Shown piece after piece: positions 8,605 to 17,327 of a DNA stretch of 64,000 nucleotides (position 1 is its first letter; every line of letters begins with the position of its first letter). The DNA lies in assembly GCF_029989365.1 (NCBI RefSeq), contig NZ_JAPRAQ010000021.1:62001-126000 (forward strand), read 5' to 3'. The DNA is from Bradyrhizobium sp. Arg816 (GTDB taxonomy: Bacteria; Pseudomonadota; Alphaproteobacteria; Rhizobiales; Xanthobacteraceae). Under the pieces are notes generated by a model. It worked only from the letters and a program-made list of their open reading frames with translations, was not told the DNA's origin and ran no database searches. Both the position numbers and the translations under genes were made by a program.

Positions 8605-9912
8605 TCAGCGCCAGGCCCGGGCAAAACGACAAGCATCGCCGAACAGACCTGTCCATGACCGCGCCTTGACAAAGGATTTCAGAGTCGCCTTCTCCTTCTC
8701 AACCTTAGGCGTACCATCGACGCGCACAAAGTTTTGCATCGCCTTGGAGATGAGCTGCGGATAGGTGAGAAAGAAGTTTTGTGACTGGGTATGCATTAGG
8801 GGCGGCATATCCTTGTACTTCTTTAGATCTTTGATGACGAAGGAATCGTCTAGCATCTTCTTGTAGATCGACAGATTTGTTGCACTCATCGGCTCGCCGC
8901 GCGATTTCACCAGGCCTATCGCTTCGGCGGCGATGCGGCCGGAAGTCATCGCGAGATTGGAACCCTCACGATGAATGGCATTGTTGAGTTGTGCTGCATC
9001 GCCCACTACGACCCAGCCTTCCCCATAAAGCTGCGGGATCGACTTGTACCCGCCTTCAGGAATGAGATGCGCCGAATACTCCTTGACTTCCGACCCTGCT
9101 ATCAGGGGCGCCACAGAGGGATGGCTCTTGAATTGATCGAGCAGGCCGTAGGGCGTCTGGCCCGTGCGCTGGAAGTCGGCGACGAGACAACCCATGCCGA
9201 GCGAAATGCACTCTTTGTTGGCATAGATGAAACCCATTCCGGTCATGCCGCGGGAAATGGTACCGGCCGCCTCGATCACGACGCCTTCATCGCCCTTGAG
9301 ATTGAAGCGCGCCTCGATGGTCTCGCGAGGCAAGAAGTGCATCTCCTTCACCGCGAGCGCAACGTTATCGGGGCTCGGCCGCGCGCGCAGGCCCGCGCGC
9401 GTCCCGAGCAGGCCATTGACCCCCTCGGCCAGCACGACGACATCGGCATGTATTTCGCCGTCTCGGCGATCTGTACGAACACCGACGATCCTTTCACGCT
9501 CATCCCGTACGAGCTCCGTGACTGTCGTCTCGCACAGCAAGGTCGCGCCAGCCTCCCGCACCTTGGAAGAGAACCATTTGTCAAACTGGGCGCGTATAAT
9601 CGTGTACCGGTTCGGCCGTTCCTCGTTGAAGTCGTCTGAACGGTAATGCATGCCGACATGGGAGCGATCGTCCATCATCCAGAAACGCTGCTCAATCAGG
9701 TGACGTTCGAGCGGCGCCTCCTCTCGAAACTCGGGGACCAGTTTTTCCATCATGTCGGCATAGAGGATGGCGCCCTGCACATTCTTCGATCCAGGATATT
9801 CGCCCCGCTCGAGCTGCAGCACCTTCATGCCGCGTTTAGCCATGGTCAATGCCGCCGCGTTGCCGGCCATACCGGCTCCGACCACGATCGCATCGAATCT
9901 CTCTTCAATCAT
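8605..9912 (-). CDS. fixC: Flavoprotein FixC (ETF-quinone oxidoreductase-like)
   Basis: FAD-binding membrane-associated subunit of FixABCX, homologous to electron-transfer-flavoprotein:ubiquinone oxidoreductase; it takes the high-potential branch of bifurcated electrons to quinone. The N terminus has the dinucleotide-binding pattern VGAGMAG, and GDAAQL occurs later in the FAD domain. About 435 residues. Three ATG codons in a row (9918, 9915, 9912) follow AGAGGAG; the third has the best spacing from that ribosome site. It lies between fixB and fixX with short gaps, forming an operon. Confidence 0.93.
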   Translation of the reverse strand: MIEERFDAIVVGAGMAGNAAALTMAKRGMKVLQLERGEYPGSKNVQGAILYADMMEKLVPEFREEAPLERHLIEQRFWMMDDRSHVGMHYRSDDFNEERPNRYTIIRAQFDKWFSSKVREAGATLLCETTVTELVRDERERIVGVRTDRRDGEIHADVVVLAEGVNGLLGTRAGLRARPSPDNVALAVKEMHFLPRETIEARFNLKGDEGVVIEAAGTISRGMTGMGFIYANKECISLGMGCLVADFQRTGQTPYGLLDQFKSHPSVAPLIAGSEVKEYSAHLIPEGGYKSIPQLYGEGWVVVGDAAQLNNAIHREGSNLAMTSGRIAAEAIGLVKSRGEPMSATNLSIYKKMLDDSFVIKDLKKYKDMPPLMHTQSQNFFLTYPQLISKAMQNFVRVDGTPKVEKEKATLKSFVKARSWTGLFGDACRFARAWR

Positions 9913-9923
9913 CATCATCTCCT

Positions 9924-11033
9924 CTAGACCGCGATCCGGGCGCGCGAATTCGGCAAAAGCCGGGCGCGAAATGCGGTCGTCAGCGCCGGCAGCAATTGGA
10001 TGGCGTCACTGACGATCGCGAGATGGGCAAAGTCGAAGATCGGAGCGTTCTTGTCAGTATTGACGGCGACGATCAGATCCGCGCCCTCCACGCCAACCCG
10101 GTGCTGGATCGCGCCGGAAATGCCGGCGGCGATATAAAGCTTTGGCCGGATGGTTTTCCCCGTCTGGCCGATTTGCCGGTCAGACGTAACCCACCCTTTT
10201 TGTACCAGAGGACGCGAGCAGCCATATTCAGCGCCAAGCAGAGTCGCGAGCTCGCGCACCGACCGAAAGTTCTCAGGCGATCCCAGTCCCAGGCCGCCCG
10301 CAACCACGACATCGGCATAGGCCAGATTGGACGTTTCTGCATCGCGGTCGGGTAGGAACGACAATACTTTTGTGACAATATCGTCTTCGACAAGGCCGAG
10401 CGGATGGACGATGATACGAGCAGCATCGCGTACGACGCGCTCAGGCATCGGCATGACCCGCGGGCGGATGGTTGCCATCTGCGGACGATAATTCAAGGTA
10501 TAGATCGTGCAGAGCAGCGAGCCGCCAAAGGTCGGACGCGTCGCCGCAAGTGAACCATCGGCGTCGACGTCCAGCGCGGTGCAGTCGGCAGTGAGCCCCG
10601 TCGACAGGGTCGTCGCCACGGAACCTGCGAGATCGCGACCGAGCGTCGTCGCCCCCAACAGTAGGATCTCGGGCTTGTAGGTATTGACGAGTTCGGTTAG
10701 CGCTTTGGTATAGGATTCGTTGCGGTAATCCGACAAAACATTGTCGCTCACGAGATAGGCCAAATCGGCGCCGTAGCAAAAGGCGTCAAGCGCGGCGTTA
10801 CGTGTGTGCTGCCCCTCCGGACCGATAACGACAGCGGCAAGATTTACCTTTAGCCTGTCGGCAAGCCTGCGCCCCGCACCCATGAGCTCCCATGAAACCG
10901 GATGCACCTGGCCACGCTCCAGCTCGACGAAGACCCAGACGTGCTTATACGCCTTGAAGTGCTCCGGCAGTTCTTTTTTGGCTGCTGCGCGCCCGGCCGG
11001 CGCCGACATGGCCGTTCTGGTGACATTGCTCAT
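9924..11033 (-). CDS. fixB: Electron transfer flavoprotein alpha subunit FixB
   Basis: Pairs with FixA to form the bifurcating flavoprotein of FixABCX. The 369-residue protein has the N-terminal ETF domain (HVWVFVELERG, a VVIGPEG segment) and the C-terminal FAD-binding domain with GLGLGSPENF, SRPLVQKGW and a GISGAIQH loop, hallmarks of ETF-alpha. It precedes fixC by about ten bases. Its usual partner gene fixA survives here only as a relic upstream, so an intact fixA must be elsewhere; in B. japonicum fixA is indeed separate from fixBCX. Confidence 0.94.
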   Translation of the reverse strand: MSNVTRTAMSAPAGRAAAKKELPEHFKAYKHVWVFVELERGQVHPVSWELMGAGRRLADRLKVNLAAVVIGPEGQHTRNAALDAFCYGADLAYLVSDNVLSDYRNESYTKALTELVNTYKPEILLLGATTLGRDLAGSVATTLSTGLTADCTALDVDADGSLAATRPTFGGSLLCTIYTLNYRPQMATIRPRVMPMPERVVRDAARIIVHPLGLVEDDIVTKVLSFLPDRDAETSNLAYADVVVAGGLGLGSPENFRSVRELATLLGAEYGCSRPLVQKGWVTSDRQIGQTGKTIRPKLYIAAGISGAIQHRVGVEGADLIVAVNTDKNAPIFDFAHLAIVSDAIQLLPALTTAFRARLLPNSRARIAV

Positions 11034-11329
11034 ACTCTAAATTCCCCTCAAAGATAGGCGCGCCCGCGCCACAGGTTGCTTTGTAGCTTCCTTAACTGAA
11101 GATCACTTTTGGTCAGCAAGTGGCCGGCTGCTCTGCCCCATCTGCTTGGTCAGACCGGCCTCACAACAAGACGCGTCGTCGCGATAGACGTACCGGTCCG
11201 GCGGGATTTGGCTAGGTCTTCCACACTGAACGCTTGCGCGCCGCGTTTGACGAGCGCCACCGCGGTGGCCAGGGCGCCGCGGTGATTCTGACCGTTCGCT
11301 TCCATGCCTGAGTTGGCGATTCCGTTCGC

Positions 11330-11557
11330 TGCGCAATACCTGCGCCTCACTTTCGGCCCACCAGCTCCACATTGACTGTGACGACCAGCGCGATCCTGGC
11401 AACGCACCTGTCACGCGATCCATGCCGAGCCTCCAGCGCGGACAGCCCGTATGGGCCGACGTTGGCCCTCTTCCTGACGCATGTTGCTATCCGCCATGAG
11501 ATGGATACAAATCTGAGCGGAATCCGGGGCCGATTTGATGCGGACGACGCTGTGCAT
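11330..11557 (-). pseudogene. fixA: Relic of fixA (ETF beta subunit)
   Basis: An ATG at 11557 after GGAGAGGG begins a peptide closely resembling FixA N termini: MHSVVRIKSAPDSAQICIH, then SNMRQ. The next recognisable piece, GPYGLSALEA, follows in another frame, and after a short interval there is VVTVNVEL, which resembles the late part of FixA. A full FixA has about 280 residues, so most of the middle is deleted and the frame is broken. The 3' limit of the relic is uncertain. Position directly upstream of fixB matches the ancestral fixABCX order. Confidence 0.7.
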
Positions 11558-11593
11558 ACCCTCTCCAGGTGTAGCGCGAACGGGCGACTTATC

Positions 11594-12028
11594 CATTGAC
11601 CACCATCTCACCGTCCATACGGAGCCTTGATCGCGTCAAAGACCGTTTCGAACGGACCTGGCGCGATCGTAAGCCACGAGATGATGGCGCAGGGCTCGGC
11701 AGGCACTAAAAGCAGCATAATGGGTCTTCCTTCAATCTCACCTCGGACGACTACCATCTGTCGGCATCGATGATCGGATCGGCAGGACAACAGCAAGTGT
11801 CGTACCAGTTGCAAAAAACACTGAAAGTCAGTCGAAAGTAATGGTTTCGCAGACACTTGAAATATCCGCTGATACCGTGGACACGACCACTCCAGACATG
11901 GGTCGGGAATACGACAGCCGCCGCTCGGGTGATAGCTGCAGAGAGTTGACCCGGATAAAGACGAAGGCCGCACATCGGGTTGCCACGGTGCTCCATCGGG
12001 CACACCTTGCCTGCAGTGGAACGCTAGA
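11594..12028. other. Stretch between nifW and the fixA relic
   Basis: Open frames on the minus strand (one ending near 11608) contain no motif that I recognise, and none has a convincing start. I see no -24/-12 element with correct spacing, so the promoter driving fixBCX is not located. Confidence 0.4.
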
Positions 12029-12370
12029 TCACTTCAGCTCGCTCAATGGGACAAAGGCCGCCGCCTTCTTAGGGTCTGCGACCGCTTCCTTCAAAACCTT
12101 GAACACTCGCTGGTCGATCGGTGACGATGCCACGAAATCGGCATAGGCCTGCTCCAGCATCGCCTTGCACCGAGCTCTGATTTCCGGCTCTGCGGCACCA
12201 GCAAATTGCTCTTTTGCAAAATATTGTCCCATGCGCTTTAAGATGTGAAGGCGCGCGACATTCACGATTTTAGGGTCGTAATCGACGCCAAGTAGCGAAA
12301 AAAAGTCCTCCGCCGATGAGGCCTTGCTGAGCCGATCCAGGATACCGGCTGCCGGGGATGAGTTGATCAT
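12029..12370 (-). CDS. nifW: Nitrogenase-stabilising protein NifW
   Basis: Small protein thought to bind and protect the MoFe protein during assembly or under oxygen stress. The 113-residue sequence contains the family segments SAEDFFSLLGVDYDP and VARLHILKRMGQYF. The ATG at 12370 follows GGAG at seven bases, so the longer upstream frame was not used. It lies between nifV and fixB, as in other Bradyrhizobium nif regions where nifW follows nifQ. Confidence 0.93.
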   Translation of the reverse strand: MINSSPAAGILDRLSKASSAEDFFSLLGVDYDPKIVNVARLHILKRMGQYFAKEQFAGAAEPEIRARCKAMLEQAYADFVASSPIDQRVFKVLKEAVADPKKAAAFVPLSELK

Positions 12371-12711
12371 GGAAATTCTCCTTCGGATTAGCTCTGGACG
12401 GTAAATGAGATGAGATGGCGCCTGTTGACTGCTGGCGGGATCAATGGCCAAACCACGATCGAGGCTGACGCTCGTCAGGACGGTCGCCGGACCGGAACTC
12501 AGCGCGAGAAGACGCCGATTGGCAGTGCGGGGCGGCTCGCCATGGGGTAGGAGATGACAGCATGTATGCGGAACGGGAAGTAAGATCTGGAGGTGAGATC
12601 GCGCCAGGGGATCTGACGTGCGAAAGCTGGACACCGTTCGGGCCCATCAGCGATATCGGACGCCGTCCTTGCGGCGCGTCTGTTTACGTAAACGCTGCTG
12701 GACACGGCTTT
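12371..12711. other. Intergenic region between nifV and nifW
   Basis: About 340 bases with no recognisable gene, repeat or -24/-12 element. An upstream extension of the nifW frame crosses part of it but lacks a start and any family similarity. Confidence 0.45.
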
Positions 12712-13917
12712 TCACGCGGGGTGGGTTGCCAGGCATCCGCACACGTCGCGCCAGATCGCCGCCACGGTTTCGCGCTCGACCGGCCGCTTGTGCTCGATGG
12801 CATATTTGCGGACTTGCGACAGAATCTGTCTGGCTTGATCGGCGCTGGCGACGAGCTGCAGTTCATCGAGTAACGCGGTGATCGCCCCAAGTCCGGAATG
12901 CTTGCCGATCACAAAGCGGTTGCAGCGGCCAAACAAAACGGGATCAAGCGATTGATAGGTGCGTTGATCCTTCAAAAGGCCATCGACATGAATGCCGGAT
13001 TCGTGCGTAAATACATGCTCTCCGACGATGGCCTTATTCACAGGAATCACACGTGCGGCCGCGGCTGCTACCACCGCAGCGACGTTCTCGAGCTCCGGGA
13101 GTATGATGCCGGTCTCGCGACCGTAGAGCTGCTTGAGTGCGACCGCGATTTCCTCGAGCGGGGCATTTCCGGCCCGCTCGCCCAGCCCGATGACGGTCAC
13201 TGAGGCGTGGCTCACGCCGGCCTTGATAGCGGAGAGCGTGTTGGCGGTCGCGAGTCCGAGATCATCGTGACCGTGAAATTCGAGTTCGAGATCGGTGGTC
13301 GCGCGCAAATTCCTTACCAGCACGTAGGTTGCGTCGGGATCGAGCACACTGAGCGTATCTGCAATACGAAAGCGACGCGCGCCCGCGGCTTTTGCAGTTG
13401 CCATCAGTCTGATGAGAAAATCGATGTCGGCGCGAGAGGAGTCCTCACCACCGACGGCGACTTCAAGTCCGCGCGCACAGGCATAGCCTACCAATCGCTT
13501 CACCCGTTCCAGCGCCAGGTCGCGATGACCACCTAGCTTGGCCGCGATCTGGACATCGGAGGTCGGGATCGACATATTGATCATGGACACCTTTGCTTCG
13601 ATCGCCGCGTCGACATCCGATTCCCGCATCCGGCACCAGCCTATGGTGGTCAGCGGAAGATCTGCTTCGACAATGGCGCGAATGGCGGCGATCTCCTCGT
13701 TGCCCATCGCCGGCGTTCCCGCCTCGATCTCCGTGACTCCGGCCCGTGCCAGCGCCTGCGCGATCGCTAGCTTTTCCTCTGCGGTGAACGCAACGCCGGG
13801 TGCCTGCTCGCCGTCGCGTAATGTCGTGTCGTTGAGCACGGTGGGCTTGGCGCGCACCTGGTCGGACCAAGACGACTTTGCGGCGGTGCTAGCGGCAATC
13901 ACGCGAGAGCTCCTCAT
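12712..13917 (-). CDS. nifV: Homocitrate synthase NifV
   Basis: Condenses acetyl-CoA with 2-oxoglutarate to make R-homocitrate, the organic ligand of the iron-molybdenum cofactor. The 401-residue protein has the TIM-barrel metal motif start (LNDTTLRDGEQAPGV), the HGHDDLG metal-binding histidines and the THESGIHVDG segment typical of the family. It lies between nifQ and nifW. Most rhizobia lack nifV and obtain homocitrate from the plant; photosynthetic bradyrhizobia and Azorhizobium are known exceptions. LeuA or a lysine-pathway enzyme is unlikely because of the nif context. Confidence 0.9.
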   Translation of the reverse strand: MRSSRVIAASTAAKSSWSDQVRAKPTVLNDTTLRDGEQAPGVAFTAEEKLAIAQALARAGVTEIEAGTPAMGNEEIAAIRAIVEADLPLTTIGWCRMRESDVDAAIEAKVSMINMSIPTSDVQIAAKLGGHRDLALERVKRLVGYACARGLEVAVGGEDSSRADIDFLIRLMATAKAAGARRFRIADTLSVLDPDATYVLVRNLRATTDLELEFHGHDDLGLATANTLSAIKAGVSHASVTVIGLGERAGNAPLEEIAVALKQLYGRETGIILPELENVAAVVAAAAARVIPVNKAIVGEHVFTHESGIHVDGLLKDQRTYQSLDPVLFGRCNRFVIGKHSGLGAITALLDELQLVASADQARQILSQVRKYAIEHKRPVERETVAAIWRDVCGCLATHPA

Positions 13918-14100
13918 TGTTTGACCTACCTAAGCTTCAGCAAATGGATTGTCGTAAATGACGCCTTGCCTATTGCCCCGCCGAGTTCGAACTTTAATGC
14001 AGTTGCGGCGCGCCAGGAGGTGAGAATTGTTGCGGAGCACTTGAGCCCGCCGCCGCCTTGGACACATGGTCACTCGCTCGAAACGGCGTCAGCCGCGCCC

Positions 14101-14892
14101 TCAACCTTCCGCGCGGCTTACCAAATCCTGCGAGGCTTTCTCCGATGATGGTGCGATCGCGGACCCTTGTGGCAGTTCAGATGGCCAGTCGCCGGCAACG
14201 ACCGGCCGAGCCGCCTGCAACAGAAAGTCGCGCCGGCGCTCGGCCATCCGGCTCTCACCGCTTTCTTCGCCGAAGCAGAGGTTGAAGTCGACACATTGCG
14301 TGCACACGGGTGTCGTGCACATCACGAGGCCTTCATCCTCGCAAAGCATGCGGTAGAAGAAGCGCTTCCAGCGCATATTGTTGACATTGCGCAAGGCGAG
14401 CGGCGCGAAATGGCGGCTCAGCAGCCGAGAGAGTTCGCCACGATTGCGCAAGCCGAGAGCTTCCCACAGATGGTCTGGCTCAATGGCGCGGCGCGCGATC
14501 ATCGCAGCCAGCCATCGGCCGATATCCCCTTCAGTCGAGCGTTGCTTGAGCAAGAAATCGCGCAGCATTGCGATCTCGTCGTCCTCTTCGCACTTGAAAG
14601 CCGAGAGCTGCTCCGCGAGCTTGATCTCAAGGGAGGGAAAGTACTGCTCCAGCAAGGCCGCCAGTTCAAGGCCCGACAGGCCGGCCTTCTCGGGAAGGGA
14701 GCCACCATCCATTGTGGCAGCCGCAAGGATGGACGCCAGGACATGGCGATCGAGATTGCTGTCGACGGCAATATCGGCATCTGCTGGAGGCACACCGGTG
14801 AGCAGGCTGTAGATTGCAATTCCCCTGTGCATCTGACTGTTGGCATCAACGGCACAAGCAGCCATCAACGGAAGGAAGTGCGCTTCGGACAT
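14101..14892 (-). CDS. nifQ: Molybdenum-donor protein NifQ
   Basis: Iron-sulphur protein that supplies molybdenum for iron-molybdenum cofactor assembly on NifEN. The C-terminal cysteine motif CTTPVCTQC...LC (C-x4-C-x2-C-x5-C) that binds a Mo-Fe-S cluster is present, together with the conserved MRWKRFFYRMLCEDEG stretch. The ATG at 14892 (MSEAHFLP) was chosen; a GTG at 14910 would add six residues. The gene follows nifH on the same strand, separated by a strong hairpin. Confidence 0.92.
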   Translation of the reverse strand: MSEAHFLPLMAACAVDANSQMHRGIAIYSLLTGVPPADADIAVDSNLDRHVLASILAAATMDGGSLPEKAGLSGLELAALLEQYFPSLEIKLAEQLSAFKCEEDDEIAMLRDFLLKQRSTEGDIGRWLAAMIARRAIEPDHLWEALGLRNRGELSRLLSRHFAPLALRNVNNMRWKRFFYRMLCEDEGLVMCTTPVCTQCVDFNLCFGEESGESRMAERRRDFLLQAARPVVAGDWPSELPQGSAIAPSSEKASQDLVSRAEG

Positions 14893-14962
14893 AATTTTAC
14901 GAGTTTCCACAATGGTCAGGCTTGCGCTGCCGCATCCTGGTTTTGATCAGGGTCGATCGTCA

Positions 14963-15006
14963 GAATGCCGGCCTCCCGGGATGGGGGGTGAGGGAGACCG
15001 GCATTC
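14963..15006 (-). terminator. Strong hairpin between nifH and nifQ
   Basis: Fifteen-base arms, GAATGCCGGCCTCCC and GGGAGACCGGCATTC, pair with one mismatch around a 14-base loop. It begins about 35 bases after the nifH stop on the minus strand. No T run follows, so it may stabilise the nifH message or partly reduce read-through into nifQ. Confidence 0.6.
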
Positions 15007-15041
15007 GTCGCGCGCCTTCGCAAGGCCGCGACTCGCGACCT

Positions 15042-15926
15042 TTACGAGGCCGCGAGTTCGGCGGCGGTCTTGCCGACGATGGCTTCGTCCACGGGCTTCA
15101 TAATGCCATGCTCCATCAGCATGTCCTCGAGCTCGTCCATGGAGATTGGAGTCGGGATGATGCCCTTGCCGCCATTTTTGTGAACCTTGGTCGCAAGATT
15201 GCGATAGTGATCGGCCTGCTTGGAATCGGGTGCATATTCGAGCACCGTCATGCGGCGTAACTCGGCATGCTGCACCACGTTGTCGCGCGGCACGAAGTAG
15301 ATCAGTTGAGTGCCTAGCTTTTTGGCCAACGCTTCCGCCAGTTCCAGCTCCTTGTCGGTCTGCCGCTCATTGCAGATCAGACCGCCCAGCCGCACGCCGC
15401 CAGAGTTTGCGTATTTCAGGATTCCCTTCGAAATGTTGTTCGCGGCATACATCGCCATCATTTCACCAGACATCACGATATAGATTTCCTGCGCCTTGTT
15501 CTCGCGGATCGGCATCGCAAAGCCACCGCAAACGACGTCGCCGAGCACGTCGTATGAGACATAGTCAATGTTTTCGTAGGCACCGTTCTCCTCCAGGAAA
15601 TTGATCGAGGTAATGACGCCGCGGCCGGCGCAGCCGACACCCGGCTCAGGACCACCGGACTCCACGCAGCGAATGTCCTTGTAGCCGACCTTCATTACGT
15701 CCTCGAGCTCGAGGTCCTCCACGCTGCCGGCGCTCGCTGCAAGGCTCAAGATCGTGTCTTGCGCCTTGGCGTGCAGAATCAGGCGGGTCGAGTCCGCTTT
15801 CGGGTCGCACCCCACAATCAGGATTTTCTGACCCATCTCGGCCAGCGCCGCCAGCGTGTTCTGCGAAGTGGTCGACTTGCCGATGCCGCCCTTCCCGTAG
15901 AACGCGATTTGTCTTAGTGAAGACAT
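15042..15926 (-). CDS. nifH: Nitrogenase iron protein NifH
   Basis: Dinitrogenase reductase: hydrolyses MgATP and passes electrons to NifDK. The P-loop YGKGGIGKST is at residues 10-19, the cluster cysteines are Cys99 and Cys133, and Arg102 is the position ADP-ribosylated in some diazotrophs. Length 294 residues. The ATG at 15926 follows GGAG; the longer upstream frame is untranslated leader. Leader length of about 150 bases and two activator sites upstream agree with a NifA-controlled nifH. Confidence 0.98.
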   Translation of the reverse strand: MSSLRQIAFYGKGGIGKSTTSQNTLAALAEMGQKILIVGCDPKADSTRLILHAKAQDTILSLAASAGSVEDLELEDVMKVGYKDIRCVESGGPEPGVGCAGRGVITSINFLEENGAYENIDYVSYDVLGDVVCGGFAMPIRENKAQEIYIVMSGEMMAMYAANNISKGILKYANSGGVRLGGLICNERQTDKELELAEALAKKLGTQLIYFVPRDNVVQHAELRRMTVLEYAPDSKQADHYRNLATKVHKNGGKGIIPTPISMDELEDMLMEHGIMKPVDEAIVGKTAAELAAS

Positions 15927-16088
15927 GTTGCTCTCCATCAACCGGTTTGCCAAAAGTTGCGCGCTTGTTGCGCGCGAGCTTGTTTCTCTCTCAGAAACGG
16001 AAGCACACGGGTTCAAGGGAAGGAGCACATCGCTCGTCTTACGCGTCGGCGTGCACTCAGCCCTCACTCAGTGTTGCTGCCACTTATT

Positions 16089-16104
16089 AGCAACCGCCGT
16101 GCCA
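16089..16104 (-). promoter_or_regulatory. Sigma-54 promoter of nifH
   Basis: On the minus strand the sequence reads TGGCACGGCGGTTGCT, a full match to the -24/-12 consensus TGGCAC-N5-TTGC. It lies about 165 bases before the nifH ATG, with two TGT-N10-ACA sites farther upstream. Confidence 0.93.
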
Positions 16105-16176
16105 ACGCTTGACCACGCTCCTTAAGCTTCTGATTACGTTTCTGAAAACCAACTAGCCGGTGAGCAAGGTACTGGC

Positions 16177-16192
16177 TGTTTTGGATCTAACA
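16177..16192. promoter_or_regulatory. NifA upstream activator sequence 1 of nifH
   Basis: TGTTTTGGATCTAACA fits TGT-N10-ACA exactly and starts about 73 bases upstream of the -24 element, the usual distance for NifA looping to RNA polymerase. Confidence 0.85.
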
Positions 16193-16205
16193 GGATCTGC
16201 GCGGC

Positions 16206-16221
16206 TGTCGGAAAGCTAACA
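16206..16221. promoter_or_regulatory. NifA upstream activator sequence 2 of nifH
   Basis: TGTCGGAAAGCTAACA is a second exact TGT-N10-ACA site. Its centre is 29 bases from that of the first, nearly three helical turns, so both would face a similar side of the DNA. Two sites are also typical of the B. japonicum nifH promoter. Confidence 0.85.
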
Positions 16222-16267
16222 AAGGACCACAACCATCAACGCGAAAAACCTGTTCCGATGCCTTCAG

Positions 16268-16471
16268 GTGTGGAATGGAACTTGCTCCGATTTGACGACC
16301 GTGAATATGCCGGTCGGGCCCGAAACCTGGCGCATCAGCGGCGAGGTTGCATACATTGGTACGGGGCTTGGGCTGACTTTGGAGATGATCGGCAAGAAAT
16401 TGAACAGGCTCCCGAAGCAGCCGCGCCGTACGAATCGTTCAGCTCAGCGCGCCGACATAGGTATGTCGTGA
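16268..16471 (+). CDS. Small uncharacterised protein translationally coupled to the NifO-like gene
   Basis: A frame of about 67 codons whose TGA (16469-16471) overlaps the GTG of the next gene. It contains VGPETWRISGEVAYIGTG and a basic C terminus; I do not recognise the family. The first in-frame start codon is a GTG at 16268, but the frame is open further upstream to an ATC at 16235 placed eight bases after AAGGA, which might be a mutated start. It may be a real small gene, a decayed one, or leader sequence. Confidence 0.35.
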   Translation: MWNGTCSDLTTVNMPVGPETWRISGEVAYIGTGLGLTLEMIGKKLNRLPKQPRRTNRSAQRADIGMS

Positions 16472-16881
16472 CGACAATCATCTTCTATCAGAAGCCCGGC
16501 TGCGCCACTAACGCGCGTCAGATTCAAGCGCTGAAGTCCGCCGGGCACGACGTGATCCCCCAAGACATCTTGAAGGAGCCATGGGATGCGGAGGAATTAA
16601 GCGGCTTCTTCGGCAATATGCCCGTCGGCTCCTGGTTCAACCGAGCTGCAGCACGTATCAAGTCAGGCGAAGTCAATCCCGACACTATCGACGCGGCAAG
16701 CGCACTCGCATTGATGGTGGGCGATCCGCTCCTGATACGACGACCGCTGATCGACGTAGACGGGGCACGATGTGCCGGACTCGATCATGAGCCCGTGCTG
16801 TCGCTGCTTGGCCGCAAGACGCAAGATGATCTCGAGGGATGCTTGCACGAAGCAAACCCCACGCCCTGTCCGCAGACCTGA
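16468..16881 (+). CDS. ArsC/Spx-family nitrogenase-associated protein (NifO-like)
   Basis: A thioredoxin-fold protein of 137 residues resembling the ArsC-like family annotated as nitrogenase-associated or NifO. Residues TIIFYQKPGCATNARQ form the typical strand-loop-helix with a single cysteine, and GDPLLIRRPLIDVDG is the conserved second half. No arsenate-reductase set of cysteines is evident. NifO has been linked to molybdenum allocation in Azotobacter; function here is inferred. The GTG start overlaps the preceding small frame. It is transcribed away from nifH. Confidence 0.75.
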   Translation: MTTIIFYQKPGCATNARQIQALKSAGHDVIPQDILKEPWDAEELSGFFGNMPVGSWFNRAAARIKSGEVNPDTIDAASALALMVGDPLLIRRPLIDVDGARCAGLDHEPVLSLLGRKTQDDLEGCLHEANPTPCPQT

Positions 16882-17240
16882 GGAAACCAAGGAGCGTCCC
16901 CCAGCCCCATCAAACAAGCCAAAGATGACGTTTCCCACTTCCGGCTTCCTTAACGGGCAATAGGCGACGGCACCCTCGCTGAGACGGCGCGCGCGAGTGG
17001 CTGCTCCGTTCGCCTATGCGGCGCTCGAATGCCGCGCTTCTCGCCGTTGTGAGAGGCCGCGACAGTTCCCGCCCTTATCGCGCATCACGTCCGCGGCCTG
17101 GATCCGATCAGAGCACCAGGCCGAGAGGCGGTTTCTTGAAGAGACTCGGCGCTCTTGACTTGAATAACGATCAGAACAGGCTTCGCGGCCGTGATCCTTA
17201 TGCAACTTAGCGGCATAATTTCGCTCTGCCCATTCCCATT
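16882..17240. other. Intergenic region before the ompW-like gene
   Basis: About 360 bases with no convincing gene on either strand. It ends at the FNR/FixK-type box that precedes the ompW-like gene. Confidence 0.45.
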
Positions 17241-17254
17241 TTGATCGGCATCAA
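17241..17254 (+). promoter_or_regulatory. FNR/FixK-type box upstream of the ompW-like gene
   Basis: TTGATCGGCATCAA is a perfect TTGAT-N4-ATCAA palindrome, the binding site of FixK2/FnrN-type regulators. Its centre is 80 bases before the ATG at 17328, consistent with an activator at about -40 and a 40-base leader. Confidence 0.8.
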
Positions 17255-17327
17255 ATCCTCCGCCATTCCCCGTGTGTGACAGAGATCTCGCGCGGCTCTT
17301 CGCGCGACTTTTGGAATGGAGAATTCG

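Noticed and set aside
16203..16218. Plus-strand CGGCTGTCGGAAAGCT resembling -24/-12 before the NifO-like region
   Set aside because: It overlaps the NifA site of nifH and would start transcription inside the ribosome site; only GG and GC match.
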